This document shows positions 37,856 to 49,739 of a stretch of 64,000 nt of DNA, in pieces. The position numbers were made by a program, and so were the translations under genes. Numbering within the stretch: position 1 is the stretch's first letter; each line of letters begins with the position of its first letter. The notes beneath the pieces are model-generated. The model worked only from the letters and a program-made list of their open reading frames with translations, had not been told where the DNA came from and did not search any database. The stretch is from contig NC_052027.1 in NCBI RefSeq assembly GCF_015832195.1, forward strand, positions 6,030,649 to 6,094,648, read 5' to 3'. The stretch comes from Motacilla alba alba. Taxonomy: Eukaryota > Chordata > Aves > Passeriformes > Motacillidae.

Positions 37856-38514
37856 GGTTGAATATATAATATATAGTATGTGATATATAGTATATAATAT
37901 ACACTATATAATACATAATATATAACATATAACATAAAATATATAATAGTAAATATATAATATATAATTTATAATACAGAATATAGAATATAGAATATAG
38001 AATATAGAATATCTTATCTATTATGTGCATTAATCACCATATTAATTAATATATATAATATATAATATATATAATATATTATATATTATAATATATAATA
38101 TACACTATGTCATACATAATATATAACATATAACATATAATATAAAATATATAGTAGGAAATATATAATATATAATTTATAATATATAATATAGAATATA
38201 GAATATAGAATATAGAATATAGAATATGCATTAATTACCATATTAATTAACATTAATATAATATATAATATATAAATATATAATATGTAATATACAATAT
38301 ATGATATATTACTTATATTTATATTATATATTGTATATTATGCAATATCTTACATATTGTATAATATATGACACATAATATATAACCTAGAATGTAGAAT
38401 ATAGAATATAGAATACAGAATATAAAAGATAGAATACATAATACACAATATAGAATTAGAATATATAATATGTAACATATAATATACTATATGTTATATG
38501 TTGTGTAATGTGTT
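37856..38514. repeat. AT minisatellite with a 201-bp higher-order repeat
   Basis: About 660 bases are almost pure A/T with scattered single G or C. Two higher-order units are visible: ATACACTAT at 37899 and 38100, and GCATTAAT(C/T)ACCATATTAATTAA at 38027 and 38228, both offset by 201 bp. Within each unit are ACATAATATATAACATATAA words and a run of four to five GAATATA heptamers (37978-38012; 38192-38226). A degenerate third unit (about 38345-38480) again has ATGACACATAATATATAAC followed by AGAATATAGAAT repeats. Minus-strand open frames here encode only Tyr, Ile, Leu-rich simple peptide and are not genes. Confidence 0.93.
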
Positions 38515-38555
38515 CTGTGTCTGCTCACTCTGTCACTCACTGTGTCTGCTCACTG
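38515..38555. repeat. 25-bp tandem duplication at the minisatellite edge
   Basis: CTGTGTCTGCTCACT occurs at 38515 and 38540, a 25-bp direct period, immediately to the right of the AT minisatellite. It suggests local slippage at the boundary. Confidence 0.7.
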
Positions 38556-38711
38556 AAGGGGAGTTTCAGGGTGGAACTTTCTAGGGCCAGGCTGACCCTC
38601 TGCTGCCTTTGCAGGAGCAAAGGCTGTCCTGCTCACCATAAAAGTGTAGATTTGTCTACCATCCCTCTGCATTATTAGCATTTGGACAGGCTCAGGGTGT
38701 GATTCTGGAGG

Positions 38712-38791
38712 TTGCTCTGGGCAGGGCCAGGAGCTTGACTTTGTAATCCCTGTGGGTCCCTTCCAGTTCAGGAGATTCCATGGATTCTGTG
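38712..38791 (+). mobile_element. CR1 LINE 3' end touching the right duplicate copy
   Basis: GGGCAGGGCCAGGAGCTTGA, then TGTGGGTCCCTTCCAGTTCA, then GGAGATTCCATGGATTCTGT reads as a sense-strand CR1 3' terminus. Its last 28 bases are the first 28 bases of the duplicated 268-bp segment, so the segment begins inside the CR1 tail. This arrangement is what a read-through (3' transduction) event would produce. Confidence 0.8.
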
Positions 38792-39031
38792 CCAGCTCCA
38801 GCTGTGACCAAGAGCATTAGAGGGTGCTTGAGCAAATTGTGCGAGGAGGCTGCTGAGTAATTAACTGACAAAAGTCCTTGTTCCAATCCTAAATTGTCAG
38901 GGATCGCCTCACTCTGCTCAGCAGTGGATTTTGATCCTTTCTAAAGCTCCTTGCAGAAAGTGTTGCTAGAAGTTATTCCTTCCTCAGGTCTGTTGAGTTC
39001 TTGGCTCAGAAAATGAGATCATTTTTATCTG
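38764..39031 (+). repeat. 268-bp duplicated segment, right copy
   Basis: Direct repeat of 36371-36638 with no length difference and four substitutions by eye (C/T near the start; A/C in AATTGTG(A/C)GAGG; A/G in TCCTT(A/G)TTCC; C/A in CAGA(C/A)AATG). Here the segment follows a longer recognisable CR1 3' end. Beyond 39031 the sequence (TGTTTTATAAAGTTATG) differs completely from the left copy. Confidence 0.97.
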
Positions 39032-41198
39032 TGTTTTATAAAGTTATGATCATATTCTAATCAAAACACTAATCCCAAGGCATTTCCAGACACCTTGCCA
39101 ATAACTAACAGAGACAGTAAATATGATTTGATACCTTAGAGCTCCTCTGAGTCTGATTCTCATTGAGATGAAAGCCTTCAGGCAACTGAGAATTTGGCTC
39201 CTACTCTGCTGATGAAAACCTAATCAGAAATAGGGGTGGGATTCCCAGCAGTTCCCAAGAGATCCTTGCCTGGCTCTGAAACGAGCATTTAGGGTTTCAT
39301 TTCTGGCAGTTGTCTTTTGGAAAAATAAAGCCTGACATTTTAATGCAGGCCCTTCATACAAAAGGAGATTTTAAAAAGCAGAGAGATCTGCAAAGCCACA
39401 CACAAAAAGAGGAGAAAGGGGGAAATTAGATGGAGGAAACATCTGCTAAAGTTTTCCTGCTATTTCAGGAATGTTTGTATAACTCAAGCATTCCCTACCT
39501 CCTTTTGTATCACAGACAACATCTTTGCTAAAAGATTATCTCGTGTCCCGCTCTCCAGCACACCACCTCTCTCCTTGCATGCATTTGCTTACACAGAAAA
39601 GCAATATTGGGAATGTGCTTAATGAATCAGAGTTTTGTTTTAATGGAGCAGCTGGGGACAAGAAGGGCACAGCAGCTTGCTCATCTCCAGCCCCAGCTGG
39701 AGACCCTGCATCTCCTCCTGCAGCTGTTAAAGCACATGGAATTATGAGGTATTCCGTAACCTGTGACTCTGCATCCAGTGCAGAGCAAACACCCCAAACC
39801 TGAGGCAACCTTGTGTTTCTTGTTATGCAGCTAATGCAAAAGGCTGGTCTTGTTAAAATTTTAGTAGCAATTGGGTTTATATCTGTGCATAAAAAGTGCT
39901 GAATGCTGGTGGGATTATTGAATTTGCTCAGGCCTTGCTGAAGCTGGAATGCACAGAGTGCTTTACACTGAGGATAAAAGGTAAAAACTCACTCGGATTG
40001 TCCTGGTGCCATCATGAATGAATCATCACTTAGCTATTAAGAGCCATGCTTGATCATGCAATTTAGAGCACACCAAAAAGAAGCACTGGCTGATTCATGT
40101 AGCAGTATCAGAGCACTGCACATTTCCCTGTGAAATATCTGTGAGGTTGGGCAGTCACATGTGCTGCAGTTGCAAAGCTGGAAGAGTGTTCCTGATGGAT
40201 ATATCTGCTTACCTCCAGGCAGACTGAAAATCCATCTCCTGTCCAACCAGAAGGGGGAAAAAAAAAAGTAAGGAGAGCTTTAGTTGTATACTTTGGGGGA
40301 GGCTGTCCCTCTGGGTGACCTGGTACCCGTCATCATCTCCAGCTCTGCCTTCTTCACTGCTGCTGTCACCTGCAAGGTGGGCACCTGCCCACAGGAATAT
40401 GGGCAGAAACACCAAATTGTCTCAGTTTTAAGAGCAGCTTTCTGAAACAACTCCCCTAGCTGGGCTTTACACAATAACACGGGGTCTTGGTCCTGATCCT
40501 AATCCTCTGAGGGTTTTCCCCTCCTCTGTGCCTGCACAAGAGACATAACAAAATCCACCCTGTAAGGAAATTATTTTTTTCCTTGCTCAATCAGAAACAT
40601 ATGATATTAACCTGTGGAGAAAAACACATCAAGTTTTATGTTTGCCCCTACAGTAACATTAGGAATTGATTTCAGGACAGACTATAGCAGTACTAGTTAG
40701 TACTTTAGCAGCACTGTAAAAATAGGTATCAAGTTACTAGTGTAAGAATCATTGCCTGGATACCAGAACAGCAGGCAAGATGGGAAAGCCCTAAATAGAC
40801 AGTGATTATGGATGTAAGGGAGAGCATGTAATTTAGTGTGGGAATGGCTGGGCTTAACACCTGTATTTAGTCCTTAAGTTCAGCAAACTAATTTCCAGGA
40901 GCCTAAATTAATAAACTGTGTGGTGTTTTCTTCTCATTGGAGAGACTTTAGTCCTTGTTTCCATTACCTTTACATGCCAAGTAAGGCACTTCTCTCCCTC
41001 AGGATCAAGGGCTGAGTAAGAATTTCATTTATAAAGCCCTGTCCAAAAGCTGCCTTTCCTCTCCCACTCCTCCCCCCATTTCCAGGAGGGAGCAATGGGA
41101 TGAAGGTCTCATCCAGAGCTGCTCTTCTGATCAGGGGCAGTACAGAGGCTGTGGGCATCAGGCTGTCTGGACAAGGAAGCATGCCAAATATCCTGCTG
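39032..41198. other. Unique noncoding sequence
   Basis: No gene or mobile element recognised. Open frames are under 95 codons. A short A run lies at about 40257-40267. Confidence 0.5.
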
Positions 41199-41217
41199 AT
41201 ATATATATATATATATA

Positions 41218-41252
<35 letters not shown>

Positions 41253-41253
41253 A
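41199..41253. repeat. Compound (TA)n / (AGATAT)n microsatellite
   Basis: An uninterrupted AT run of about 22 bases, one C, more AT, and then three AGATAT units and a final ATAAAATAAA. It is simple sequence and probably length-polymorphic. Confidence 0.95.
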
Positions 41254-42538
41254 AAATAAATTAATGCAGACTTACGCCTCCCTTAACTCCCACATGTTTC
41301 AAACACCAGAAAACACTATCTGCTAGTAGTTGTAAACCTCCTTCTGGCACAGACACTGCTCAAACCTTCCATCTTGACATATTTTCCCAGCTGTGATATT
41401 GCCTGTGTGCTCTCTCACATGCAGATGAGATACCTGGCAGATCTCTGCTCACAGAGCTGCCTTCCTGCCTCTTGTGCAACCTTTGGGCCCTGGTTCCTGC
41501 CCCAGCTCCATAAGGAGCTAAATGTTCTCATATCTATCCTGAAGTAGTTTGCCATGCCACCAGTTTCAAGAAAACTTTCCACAAACCTCAGTGGCAGCAC
41601 AATGTGAATGACAAAAAGCCCTGCAGTGTGGGATCAGCTGCTTCTGCTGTGCAGCAGAGCATAATGTAAAACAGAGTTACAACCCTTAGTATCTTCTACG
41701 TGCATGTGTGTGGATGTACCAGTGCACATCACTTTGTATTTGCCTTTATAAAGCAAGTTCTGAGAACTTGAATGGATTAAAAGTAGTAATTCACTGGCTG
41801 AATTCTGACTTTTGGGTAAACAACAGGGATCTGCTGAAGGCAAATGGAGCTTGCAAAGTTTTCTCCCCTTTATATGTCTCTGACTGAACTCTGGAAATGA
41901 CAGTGTGTGCTAGATATGAAAAGCAATTAACGAGCATAAAATAATTCAAATCTTTCATCTAGGAAACATTGTGCTGTATTTATTTTTTCCCATAATCTTT
42001 AAGAAGCTGCTTTCTGCTTTCTGTCAGGAGCAAATTAGTGACCTCCATTTCTTTTTCCCTGCCTGAGGAAGAAGGTTTGTGTCAGTAACAGATCAGAGAA
42101 TGAGCAGAGGTTTCGGATCAATTTGCAGCTGATGTTTGTTTGCATTGTTTCAGAGCTCAGTCATTTTATTAGATATCCTTCAGCTATCACATGAAATATC
42201 CTCTGGAGCCCAGGGGAGAGCTTGCAGCTTGCCTCTGCAGGGGCTCTGCTCTCCTTGAGAAAGAAAAACCCTTTGGCAAAGAGCTGAGTGACTGCGCAGC
42301 GCCTGCCCACGTCTCCTCCTCCAGCTCTTGGCCACTGATCCCAGCAAGCCGTGTGCTCATTGACTGCTTTGACAGATGCAAAGCAGAAAGCAGGTTGGAT
42401 CTTTCATTTAGCGCACTTAGGGTTGTTTACTGCATCACCCTGAAACTGGGAGGATGGTTTTCAAAAGAGATTGGGGTCTGAAAAGTAATGACCCCACTTA
42501 GATTCATGAATTATACCTCAGGAACTGGTTTGCTGCAG
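41254..42538. other. Unique noncoding sequence
   Basis: No gene recognised. The stretch at about 41930-42180 is AT-rich with a few homeodomain-like words, but not clearly distinct. Confidence 0.5.
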
Positions 42539-42735
42539 ACCAGTTTGGAGAGGTGCAGCAGCCTCTCCGGAGGCTGAACAATTCCACAGCCCTGGAACTG
42601 CTCAAGGTCAGCTTGGATGAGGCCCTGAGCAGGCTGACCTAGTCAGTGCCCTCTCTGCCCATGCAGGCAGGGTCAAACAAGATGATTTTTAAGATGCTTT
42701 CCAACCCAGGCTTTTCTATGATTCTGTAATTCTGA
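42539..42735 (+). mobile_element. CR1 LINE, 5'-truncated 3' end
   Basis: A sense-strand CR1 terminus: ACTGCTCAAGGTCAGCTTGG, ATGAGGCCCTGAGCAGGCTG, ACCTAGT, TGCCCATGCAGGCAGGG, CAAGATGATTTTTAAGATG, CTTTCCAACCCAGGC and the end TCTATGATTCTGTAATTCTG. The tail is well preserved. It has no coding capacity. Confidence 0.95.
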
Positions 42736-43009
42736 GGAGTCTGGACAAGCCAGAAATTTGGGAGCAGGAGGAGCTCAGGGCTGGCAAAGACCCAGTGTGG
42801 CACTGTCCTTCAGACTGGGGGGACAATGAGCCCCCCGAGCCCTTTGTTGGTACCACATGAACCCAGGGCTGGGGCACTCATTGGTGACGAGGTTGGGTGT
42901 TAGCAAAGCTGCTGAACAGCTCCTGTCACACTCTGTCACCAGGCAGAGAAAGAGAAAGGTGTTTGGACATGCAGGGGAGTTAACAGATCAAGGCACAATT
43001 GTGTTCCAT
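42736..43009. other. Noncoding sequence after CR1
   Basis: Nothing recognised. Confidence 0.5.
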
Positions 43010-43350
43010 CAGTTGTGACAGCTGCAAATTCTGCTAATTGCTATCGATTGTCAGGAAATTTTATTAGACCAGGATGTCAGCTCAAGTTTAGCCATAAAAA
43101 TGTGTATTTCAGCTAAGATAATAATCGATGGTAGCCTGTAAATGCTACAAACACTTTTCTGATCGAGCAGATTGAATGCTGTGCTACTGAAGTTGCTAAT
43201 CTAACACATTGCTTGGCAGGCATAAATCATGGCCTGCATGAACACAAACTTCTCAATCCTTCAGCTAAAGCCAGTATTTTTTTGGAGTCATATTTGGACA
43301 CTTTATACTGATCATTAATAATGTAGAAAACTAAACAGCAATTAAAGACA
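43010..43350. promoter_or_regulatory. Candidate conserved enhancer with paired ATCGAT sites
   Basis: A CpG-poor, AT-rich block containing GGCACAATTGTGTTCC just upstream, TCTGCTAATTGCTATCGATTG (ATCGAT at 43043-43048), GATAATAATCGATGG (43124-43129), TGATCGAGCAG, TTGCTAATCTAAC, TTGGCAGGCATAAATCATGG and CTGATCATTAATAATG. ATCGAT is the core of ONECUT and CUX sites, and its CpG would normally decay, so two intact copies hint at constraint. No open frame or repeat overlaps. Enhancer function is inference; alignment was not possible. Confidence 0.35.
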
Positions 43351-46300
43351 GAAAAATATATGTGCTGGTTTGTAGGACTGCTGAGTAACTGCAGTCCTAC
43401 TTAGAGATAACAGATGTTGTGAGTGTTCTGCCCTTAGAAAATATCCTTCCCATGGTCCTCAGGAAAATGAATGGGCCTAATTTAAATGAAGACATTCTTC
43501 TGGTTTTGGAAATGTCATGTGGACTCATTTTATTGACTCATTAGTAAATTACTTCCTTGAACCTGAAGGTTTTGGATCAATGAAATACATGCCCAGGAGT
43601 GTTTGGGGGCTTCTATGACTATTACATTTTGTATTAAATTTTGTGCAATGTTTGGGCTGCTTCTATTTGTTAATTAATATCTTTGCTTTGGCTGTAAACA
43701 AGGAGCACTTTCCAATGGGCCTGGAACAATTTTGGGGATATGGGGGAGACAAACAAATGCCCTTGGCCACTTGCACCACAAATCCAGCCCGCTTGCAGCT
43801 CAGCACATGCCATCTGCTCCTCCATCTGACCTTTGGGATTTTCTCATTTCCCTCTCCCATAGCATGTCCTTGCCACGTGCTTGCCTTCCTTTGCCATTTC
43901 GAGCAGCTCTGTGTTTGCCAGGCTGGCTTTTCACAGCACTTGTGTGATAAAGAGTTATGTTTTGCAAAGGTTAGGATGTGCCTTTTCTCTCTCTGTCAGG
44001 CAGCAGAGGCAGCTGCTTTCTCACCCCATGCTGGATTGTGTGATAAAACATGATGGGTCAAGTTCCCAGGTCTAACCCAGCTGCTCTCAGCCCAGCTCTG
44101 GGAGCAGAGTGGTTAGACTGGTTTGAGGTCACCCTCTCTGGCGCTTCTCCTGGCTCAGCCTTAGTCTGAGCTCTGGCAGAGGTGAGGGGGTCTTGGAGGC
44201 TGCAGGGGCTGCCAGCAGCCTCAGCAAGGGTGTGGGGTGATGGTCACAGCCCCCAGGGGAGACTGGAGGAGCCGTGGGCATTCCAGACAGCTACAGCAGC
44301 CCAAGGTGACCATTTATCCCTGCAGGTGTTGTTCCTAGCCTCCCATCCAGGTCAGGGACACTTTACTCCTTTTGTAGACCTTTAGTCCAGCTCAGGAGAG
44401 CTGCAGAGCTTGTCCCATTTTGGATGAAATGCAACTCCTAGGTTTGACACACCGTGGTCTCAGTTATGTTTTGGACTGGTTTGGAGTGAAGTCTTAGGCA
44501 CTGGAAATGCATTCTGCTCCCTGCAAAAAACCTCCCTTGAGAGCTCCCTTCATTCCCTGGGTCACAGCCAACCTTGGGACAGTGCAGGTGTTTTGTCTCC
44601 TGTTCAGATTTTTGTTTCTAAAGGCTGGGCAATGAACTGGTTTCTGCCCGCTTGGACATCAGCTTTACTTCAAATTTCCCATTTTATTCTTCCTCATAAG
44701 ACAACAGAAGTCATGATATTCTATTTTAGCACCTGCAGTAAAGAAACCACCATTTCCATTTTTTTCCAAACCCAGTGCCCCAAAAAAGGGCTGGCTACAC
44801 CAGTGCCTTCTGCAGACCAATGTCCTGCAGAGCTGTAGCTAACCCAGACTTCTAAATTTCAGGGAATTTCATGTAGTCTCAATTTTTTTTCTTTTCATCA
44901 CAAGCACTAAGGAAATTGGGTGGCCTTAGATAAAACTATGTTGCTTGCATTACTTTTTCAGTAACAAATGTTTATTGTCTGTTGGCTAGGATACAACATT
45001 GTATTTTTTGCTCAATGTTTCAAAGATAATGATCAAGAGTATTTACTGCAGGAGGGTGGCTCTCCTGTCTTCCAACAGGAGCAACAGTTTCAGGCTTTAA
45101 TCTGCTTTATTTGGAGATCAGGGCTGAAAACTGGATTGTGCATGTCTGTTGAATGCCAGAGTAAAAGCTGTAAATCTTACTAGTAAGCGAAAAGAACTGA
45201 TCTAAAATTAGGCAGTTCCACAGGCAAGGAGTCCTGTGGTCTTGCTTGCCATCCCAGCAGGGTCTGGGAAAGTTTGGTGCTCTTATTCCTGTGTTGTACT
45301 GGATGGAATAAAAGCAGCCTCATTAGCTCCATATGATAAATTATAGATCTAAAAATACTCATCACATTTAGATGCTGCAATGAAACCAGTTTTCACTCAG
45401 GAGCAGAAAAAAGAGGAATTTGCTAAGATTCAATTGGATAAGACATCTGCTGAGACTGCTGTGCTGTTTCTGCTAAACATTAGGCACAATTAGCTGCTGG
45501 AGAAAAATGCCATTTTAACCAGCCCATACCCAGGTGTGCACCAGGGCCTGTGCATGATCACAGACCTGCTCAGACCTGGGTATCACAGGGAAGTCTTGCT
45601 TTCTGCTCAATTTTGCAGTCTTGCCTGTTTAGAACAAGGACTACACAATCCAAGCTGACTGTGGACATATTCTGTGCCTTATTGCAGATGTTTCTGGTCA
45701 CAGATTATACTTGATGGAGCTCAAACACTTCTAGAGACTTTTGATTGAACGTGCTTTTGCTGCCAGTGACCTTTAGAGATTTACAATTGCTGTCATACTT
45801 TCCATGTGAGTTACATTCCTGAGAGAGAGGTAAGGAGCAGGGAGCTGTGTGGTGTTGGGTACCCAGTGCCAAGGATGCCATGGGAGACATGAAGGAAGGC
45901 TGGGTGGCCACAGCAGGACGTGGAGACACAGTGTGAGATAAGGACTGAACAACTCCTGGATTTTGAAAAACCTGCTGCGTCAAACTTCCACCCAGCAGCT
46001 TGGTAGACATTCCCAAAGCAATCTCATGGACTGAAAAGGGCTGGGGAGCTGGAGGCACTTGGGGAATGTAAGTTTACATTAGCTGTGACAGGCACAGCAA
46101 CAACAAGCTGAAGAAGCTCCAAGGTCAAACAACGCCAGTGAGATCCTACATCTTGTTCAGGAGCCACATTTCACACCTCTCTGCCTGTTACTTAGAGCCC
46201 TGGCGGGAGCTTCAGCCAGCTCCTGCCATCAGCAGAGGTTTGTTACTGCAGACCCAGATATTGACATGGGATTGGCTTTGGGTGGAACTGTCTGTGCTTC

Positions 46301-46459
46301 TTTTCTTGCATTAATTCATATTAAAAAATGCATCAGATAACACACCAGGTTCTCGGTCTAACCCTTCAGGCCCGACAGCCACAGTTCCTTAGCTTTATTG
46401 ACTGTACATGTTATTTTTTGTCCATGTGCCTCCTACCAGTAAATGGTTTTGATCTCGCT
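43351..46459. other. Unique noncoding sequence
   Basis: No gene recognised. The frame at 43643-44053 (136 codons, plus) starts in AT-rich sequence and carries no known domain. Confidence 0.5.
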
Positions 46460-46830
46460 CTCAGTGTGTGCCCTTTGCTTCCCCCCATGCTTAGAGAAAG
46501 GCATAAATCAGCAAAATTAATTAAGGATTCTTTGAGAGCTCTAACGCTTCCAAGTCTTTCAATGACTTTATTTAAACAGCCAAGGATGTGAAATGCTTTT
46601 CAAACCCTCTGGAGCGATGGTGGTGTGTGCATTGTTTATGTGGGGGATGGCAGGTTGCTGCCTTTACAGTTTTACTCGGTCTTCAGGCATTTACTGCAGG
46701 CCAGAAGCTGTAATGACAAGGAAAGAAATTTACTCTGTTGCAGACAGAGCTATTAAAAGAAAATTCTTGTCAAAGTAATTCTTATCTCACGACAGGAATG
46801 CTGAATTACTGCGTATTACGGGAAAGGGAA
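46460..46830. promoter_or_regulatory. Candidate conserved noncoding block
   Basis: Contains AGGCATAAATCAGC, AAAATTAATTAAGGATTC, GACTTTATTTAAACAGCC, AATGACAAGGAAAG, CAAAGTAATTCTTATC and GAATTACTGCGTATTACGGG. It keeps isolated CpGs (ACGCTTCC, GAGCGATGG, CTCGGTC, TCACGACAGG) in a CpG-poor background. No family or open frame is recognised. Regulatory role is inference. Confidence 0.28.
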
Positions 46831-48499
46831 TTGAAAATGTGTTGGCTCTTCTTCCCATTAGAAGTTTTGTTTTATTACAATTGACATGAGCACACACACA
46901 CCTTTTTATAAAATCTTTTAAAATATGAAATCATCCTGCATTAGGTACTGAGCATAAGATAATGTTATCAAAGTTAAAGAGCAGATTTTTTTGCTCAGAT
47001 AGGCTGGCAGAGTGAGCAATTCCTTTTTTTGGCAGTGTAAGTGCACATCCCAGACAAAAGCAAGAGTGGGGCACTGAGGAATAACTCCTCCATTCCTTTA
47101 GGACACCAGAGAGAGAATTCTTCCTAGGAGAGACAGCTCAGACAGCCCCTTGCACCGACCCCTCTCCTCATTCCCTTCCCCACGGCACCAGGGTGCAAAT
47201 CCACGAGCACAGAGCAGTCTGCAGAGGGACTCTGCAGGCCAGTCCCACAAGCTCATCACAGTGAGAGCTCCCTGGAAGAAAAGGGATGACAATGCTCAAG
47301 GTTTTATGTGGCCCCACAGGCAAAAAAGCCTTTTTGGTGCCTTCTCATCTCTGGGTCGTTTTGCATTTGTGTTCCAGCCCAGTTTCTGCCTCTCTCCACT
47401 CAACTCCTCCCTTGCCTTCCCTTGCTCATGTGGCCTCAGTGGATGTGGCAGCCCCATTTGCAGCTCTGCAATGCAACAGAGCAGCATAAGAAACCATTTT
47501 CACTTATCTCTGGTTTTAGACCAAAATACTAAATCTAATTTTGCTTCAATTTCTATCACAAATGTCCAAGGTGATGGTGTGGAAATAATCTGTAGCTTAA
47601 AAAAGAAATCAGAACAAATACTATTCTCAGCCTCTTGCATATTACAGAACATTAGTCCACTGACACCTTCCTGCAGGAGTTGTGCAGGCTGAGCTTTTTT
47701 GTATCATTCCCAAAGTGTGCCCCAAAGGTGCACACACAGCCAAAGGTGCTTGGGGTGTATCAGAGGAGGAGTGGGTCCTTGTCACCCTTCCAGGTGTGGG
47801 CAGCAGCACAGCCTGTGCTCCCCAGGCATTGCTGACCCTGGAGTCTGCAGCAGCCACGACACTGAAACCTTTTCCTGTTCACCAAAGTCATCATCTTCTC
47901 TTCTCCCACCTTTAGTTTCCATCTCCTAAAGCTTCTGCAGGATAACAGGACACAAATGTGAAATCAGGAAACTGCCTGATACACCCTGGCTGACCAATTA
48001 ATCATTGATCCTTGTGCCTGTGGTGACAGGCCCTGATAAACAGCAGTACCACTAACCCTTCACTTCCAGCTGCTTACGTCTCCCAAAATCCCCTCTCCAT
48101 GAGCTCACCCTCTCCTTCCCAGCCCAGCACCACACTCCAGCAGCAGCCAGCTCAAGGACACAGCCTGGAGTGTCTCTCCAGAGGTCCCTGCTAAGAGGAT
48201 GGGCTATTCTCTTACTATAATGTGCCTTTTTTACTCTAAACAAGCAACCCCCCCACCAGATCTGTATGTGCAGCTGCCTGTAACCAGCTGGGGTGGGGTC
48301 CCCTCCAGCCCTGGGAGGCAGAAACCCGATGAAGTCAAGTGTGCACCAACCCTTTGGTGATGTCTTGCTCTCCTCCTGGGATGAGGACAAGGACCCAGCT
48401 CGGTACAAAGCCTTTTTGCTAACCTGGCCCCTCCTGTAAATTGTGTAGGAACAGGAAACCATTTTCCTCCTCTTTAAAGTTTTGGTGTAACTTGAGAGT
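46831..48499. other. Unique noncoding sequence
   Basis: No gene recognised. Overlapping open frames at 47150-47930 on both strands (up to 180 codons) match no family and lack splice or initiation context. Confidence 0.5.
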
Positions 48500-49070
48500 C
48501 AAGCTTTATGCAGATCGGAACATGTTAGTAATGTCTGGAAAGTAATTACAGCATGTATTATTATTTTAATATTTACCAAGTGCTGACAGAGTAATGCTTT
48601 TATTAAATCTTTAGGGAGGGTGAAATACATACCACAAGGCATGGTGAGATGAAGATAGTCTTCTGAAATCATTCATTCAAAATTCAATTTTACAGTCACC
48701 TCCCTGTGATCTACTTTTAATCATATATTGGTTTCTTTGCATCTTAAATTATGTAAGGCAGCTAATGATTCTAACTTAAAGTTCTTTATGGAAGAATGCA
48801 AATAATATTTCTGCCTAGTCAAGACATGCCATGAACTTCTTACTGAAAAACAATTCATCATTATATTGAAGTGCAATGGAACTCTGCTGCGAGCTTAAAA
48901 TCTTTCTTTTCACTTATTGCAGTTGTGCAAGAGCAAAATGCCAAGGGTTATCAGCAGATCTCTACATTTAAAATGGAGGCTATGAGATTAAATAACTTTT
49001 GGCCTCTGAATTATTTTTTTTACAATGAGGAGAATCTACTAAAGTAATCTTGCAAAATCAAAGAGCAGAA
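48500..49070. promoter_or_regulatory. AT-rich candidate conserved noncoding block
   Basis: AATGTCTGGAAAGTAATTAC, GTATTATTATTTTAATATTT, GAGTAATGCTTTTATTAAATC, AAATTCAATTTTACAG and CAGCTAATGATTC occur in a stretch without repeats or open frames. Homeodomain-like words are frequent, but AT-richness alone could explain this. Confidence 0.22.
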
Positions 49071-49739
49071 TTTCAATATTGCTCATGTCTAATAGTTTGG
49101 ATAATCCAATCCAATTCAATCCAGATTTTTCAACTGATTTTTTAATTTTTTTTTTCTCAAAGAATATTTATCATGACCAAGTATTAGGGTTAGACTTTTT
49201 AATCCAACTTGCATACTTCTCAGAGAATGTACAGTCTTCTGTGACTTGTCAACTAAGGGAATGCATTTCTTTATGAAAAAACATTGAGTTTAACACATTA
49301 ATTGGCTGTCAAAGTGATTGTAAGAATTAATGAACTTGATTTAGGTGCTCCATGAAGATTTGAGTCACAATGTTGGTGAACCACTGAGGTTGGGTCCTGG
49401 AATCAATGTTTGTGATGTGTCCAGTCTAGTCTTCACTGTAACATTTGGTAACTCAAGCAATTGGCCCTTGACTATTTTAATTTAAAACATGTCCACAGAC
49501 TTGATGGAAAAATCTATAGCAACATAATTATATGAATATATGAACTTCAAGACAGCTGAGGGACATAAAATCACTGAGAAGCCCACAGTCTAAATTAAAT
49601 GAGTAGCTGATAGGTGGAGTTCCCTGACATCTGGATTTCACTACAGCAAACCATTGTGGAAACCTGACTGGGTTTCATTTGCTCATATCCCATGGCTTTA
49701 GCTAAAACTCTTAGGTTTTATACTTTGTTTTAATTCCCA
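49071..49739. other. AT-rich noncoding sequence
   Basis: Nothing recognised beyond a T run near 49139-49155. Confidence 0.5.

Noticed and set aside
37827..38030. Tyr/Ile/Leu-rich open frame resembling a membrane protein
   Set aside because: It is a translation of the AT minisatellite and has no independent support.
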